Source of the DNA: Lachnospiraceae bacterium NSJ-143
GTDB taxonomy: Bacteria > Bacillota > Clostridia > Lachnospirales > Anaerotignaceae
Assembly: GCA_022867625.1 (NCBI GenBank)
Contig: JALIFM010000004.1
Coordinates: forward strand, 169,283-233,282
Direction: 5' to 3'
DNA: 64,000 nt
Of this stretch, positions 62,592 through 64,000 are shown one piece after another (within the stretch, counting starts at the first letter, position 1; the number at the start of each line of letters is the position of its first letter). The translations under genes and the position numbers were made by a program. The notes beneath the pieces are model-generated. The model was given only the letters and a program-made list of their open reading frames with translations. It did no database searches and was not told the DNA's origin.

Positions 62592-63385
62592 AACTCAATA
62601 TCCATTCCTGCGCCGACTTCCTGAACCGGAAAAGCAGAATTAACTGCACACTTGGCTTTAAATGAAACACAGTGGCATGGATATAATCTTTTTATTTTTC
62701 TGCTTTTAAAATATTCTATTGTCTGGAAAAGCCTGTCGTTTTCCTCAAACAGATGGAAACCGCCTATTACTCCCGCTATGCGTTCATCACCGCATACCTT
62801 CACAGCATGTTCAATTATATTGCATATGCCGCTGTGAGAACAGCCAGTTACAATAAATATGCCCTCATCGGTCTTGCAGGCCAGCGCGGAATCATCAAAT
62901 ATAAAATCTCTTTCTGTATTGTTTTTTACTCCTATGCAATATCGCTTCTCAAAGGCAAAGTACTCTGGTATCCTGCCAAGAAACATTATATTCTCACTTA
63001 TTTCTACAGGTGCCTTCAACATGTGGAGACTGCAAATACGCTTCATGTCCTCCAATAATACCGGAGAGCCAATATAGCCCAAGTCAGACTCTTTAGGGTC
63101 AAAACAGCCGTCACACGCAAATACATCTGTATCTTTCAAATCCATTTTCTTAATTAAAAATTTCAGCCCTCCAGTGTGGTCACTGTGACCATGGGAAAAA
63201 ACTATTTTTTTAACCTTAGTCAAATCTATGTTCATTTTATCAGCATTCTGAATAAAAGCGTCTGAATAGCCTGTATCAAAAAGTATTTTGTCATTTTTAT
63301 TCTCAATATAAAAGCTAAGCGCCGGTTCACCCAAAAAATACCTGTCTATATATGTATTATTATCAACAAGAACTCTTAATCTCAT
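62588..63385 (-). CDS. MBL-fold metallo-hydrolase
   Basis: 265 aa from ATG 63385 (MRLRVLVDNNTYIDRYF), with AGAGGTG upstream; the longer frame has no ribosome site. Metal motif H65-x-H67-x-D69-H70 (SHGHSDH), a Gly-rich second region (VTGCSHSGICNIIEH), and late ligands in GGFHLF and PCHC. The subgroup resembles archaeal/bacterial MBL proteins linked to 7,8-dihydropterin or methanopterin chemistry (the GCSHSGI block), but the substrate is unknown. No terminator directly follows; the first one on this strand lies beyond the small Cys-rich gene. Confidence 0.85.
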   Translation of the reverse strand: MRLRVLVDNNTYIDRYFLGEPALSFYIENKNDKILFDTGYSDAFIQNADKMNIDLTKVKKIVFSHGHSDHTGGLKFLIKKMDLKDTDVFACDGCFDPKESDLGYIGSPVLLEDMKRICSLHMLKAPVEISENIMFLGRIPEYFAFEKRYCIGVKNNTERDFIFDDSALACKTDEGIFIVTGCSHSGICNIIEHAVKVCGDERIAGVIGGFHLFEENDRLFQTIEYFKSRKIKRLYPCHCVSFKAKCAVNSAFPVQEVGAGMDIEF

Positions 63386-63503
63386 AAAAGCACCTCTTAT
63401 ATTGTCCATTAAAGATATTCTATATTCTAACAAAGCGTTACAACAAAATTATAACATAAAGCAATAAAAAAGTCGATATTTGTATTGTCAGTCTTTAAGG
63501 CAA

Positions 63504-63550
63504 ACAAAAAACCTTGAAACCCAGCTTCTGCTGAAATTTCAAGGTTTTTT
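63504..63550 (-). terminator. Terminator of the rRNA operon
   Basis: Minus strand AACCTTGAAA...TTTCAAGGTT followed by T6, directly after tRNA-Cys; ends the 23S-5S-tRNA-Asn-tRNA-Cys transcript. Confidence 0.9.
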
Positions 63551-63552
63551 AA

Positions 63553-63624
63553 AGGCGTCGGCCGGATTTGAACCGGCGGATAGAGGTGTTGCAGACCTTT
63601 GCCTTACCACTTGGCTACGACGCC
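63553..63624 (-). tRNA. tRNA-Cys (anticodon GCA)
   Basis: Acceptor GGCGTCG/CGACGCC, anticodon loop CTGCAAC (GCA), T-loop TTCAAAT, discriminator U as is typical for tRNA-Cys. CCA not encoded. Last gene of the rRNA operon. Confidence 0.95.
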
Positions 63625-63631
63625 ATATAAG

Positions 63632-63703
63632 CTCCCCGAGTAGGATTCGAACCTACGACCCACCGGTTAACAGCCGGTTGCTCTACCGCTGAGCTATCGA
63701 GGA
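63632..63703 (-). tRNA. tRNA-Asn (anticodon GUU)
   Basis: Acceptor TCCTCGA/TCGGGGA, anticodon loop CTGTTAA (GUU), T-loop TTCGAAT, discriminator G. CCA not encoded. It lies between 5S rRNA and tRNA-Cys. Confidence 0.95.
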
Positions 63704-63712
63704 TTATCTTTG

Positions 63713-63832
63713 AATCCGGCGGCCACCTACTTTCCCGGGTCGTCTCCAACCAAGTATCATCGGCCGATTGTGTCTTAACCTTCGTGTTCGGTATGGGTAC
63801 GGGTGTGCCCCACAATCGCATCGCTACCGGAA
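63713..63832 (-). rRNA. rrf: 5S ribosomal RNA
   Basis: About 117-120 bases. The closing stem pairs TCCGGTAGC with GCCGCCGGA, and the conserved internal segments CCCGTACCCATACCGAACACG and GGGAAAGTAGGTGGCC-type end are readable on the minus strand. Ends are set by the stem and are approximate. The 23S gene lies about 110 bases upstream. Confidence 0.93.
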
Positions 63833-63942
63833 ATCTTATTACAGTATTTCCTGATATTTTTCTTTCTATTCCTTATATCTTATACTGTACACTCAAAACT
63901 GAACAAAGAGATAATCAAGTCTTAAAATCGTTTCTATTTTCT

Positions 63943-64000
63943 TTGGTCAAGCCCTCGGCCTATTAGTACCAGTCAGCTTAACACATTACTGCGCTTACAC
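63943..64000 (-). rRNA. rrl: 23S ribosomal RNA, 3' end only
   Basis: The minus strand reads GTTAAGCTGACTGGTACTAA and then TAGGCCGAGGGCTTGACC, the conserved 3' terminus of bacterial 23S rRNA. Only the last ~58 bases are inside the window; the exact 3' end is estimated. Confidence 0.92.

Noticed and set aside
63480-63966. Open frames overlapping the tRNA-Cys/Asn, 5S and spacer region
   Set aside because: They lie in or antisense to RNA genes and have no protein features.

Overview
The window looks like chromosome of a low-GC, anaerobic, Gram-positive member of the Clostridia; the species cannot be named from sequence alone. Signs are rubrerythrin, a thioredoxin system, T-box control of valS, a SpoVD/PBP2B pair in the cell-wall cluster, meso-DAP-type MurE (DNPR motif), an amidase with copper-amine-oxidase-type N-terminal repeats, and AT-rich spacers with strong TTGACA/TATAAT promoters. 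tRNA genes do not encode CCA.

Layout: (1) 1-4.6 kb, minus strand: rpsL-rpsG-fusA-tuf (str operon; tuf runs off the left edge). (2) 5.2-8.4 kb, plus: threonine ammonia-lyase, a cation:amino-acid symporter and RidA, lying between rpsL and rpoC where many bacteria have a continuous rpoBC-str region. (3) 8.5-16.1 kb, minus: rpoB-rpoC. (4) 16.3-26.7 kb: short mixed units, namely a Cys-motif redox protein with a leader terminator, DUF2461, a FadR-type regulator, a DUF2148 ferredoxin-like protein, dacF, sfsA and rubrerythrin; an operon of an unrecognised protein with a His/Cys-rich tail, a GloA-type glyoxalase and a GNAT enzyme; and trxA-trxB behind an exact CRP-type palindrome. (5) 26.7-42.6 kb, minus: valS with its T-box, then the dcw cluster mraZ-rsmH-ftsL-pbpB-spoVD-murE-murF-mraY-murD-ftsW. 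(6) 42.8-49.6 kb: a COG2509 flavoprotein, a sigma-54 activator and, divergent to it, methionine gamma-lyase plus an NhaC antiporter behind a textbook -24/-12 promoter. (7) 49.6-55.3 kb: remnants of a phosphonate locus, a DUF255 thioredoxin-like protein, a GntR regulator and an IlvD/Edd dehydratase. (8) 55.6-64 kb: tRNA-Leu, galE, an amidohydrolase, tRNA-Gly/Arg, phosphoesterase-rdgB-amidase, a tiny Cys-rich protein, an MBL hydrolase, and the 3' end of an rRNA operon (23S-5S-tRNA-Asn-tRNA-Cys).

Functional links: threonine deamination (with RidA clearing the enamine) and methionine gamma-lysis both give 2-oxobutyrate and ammonia, which suggests amino-acid fermentation. Rubrerythrin and the thioredoxin system fit oxygen defence in an anaerobe. 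The dcw genes make the meso-DAP peptidoglycan precursor and the septal synthases, and MraZ probably represses the cluster through a four-unit 10-bp repeat at the mraZ start site. The strongest leads for follow-up are that MraZ/DnaA-like array, the class-II CRP-type site at trxA, the sigma-54 unit, the His-tail/glyoxalase operon, structured leaders at the threonine cassette, and a deletion fusion that removed a phosphonate-use locus.
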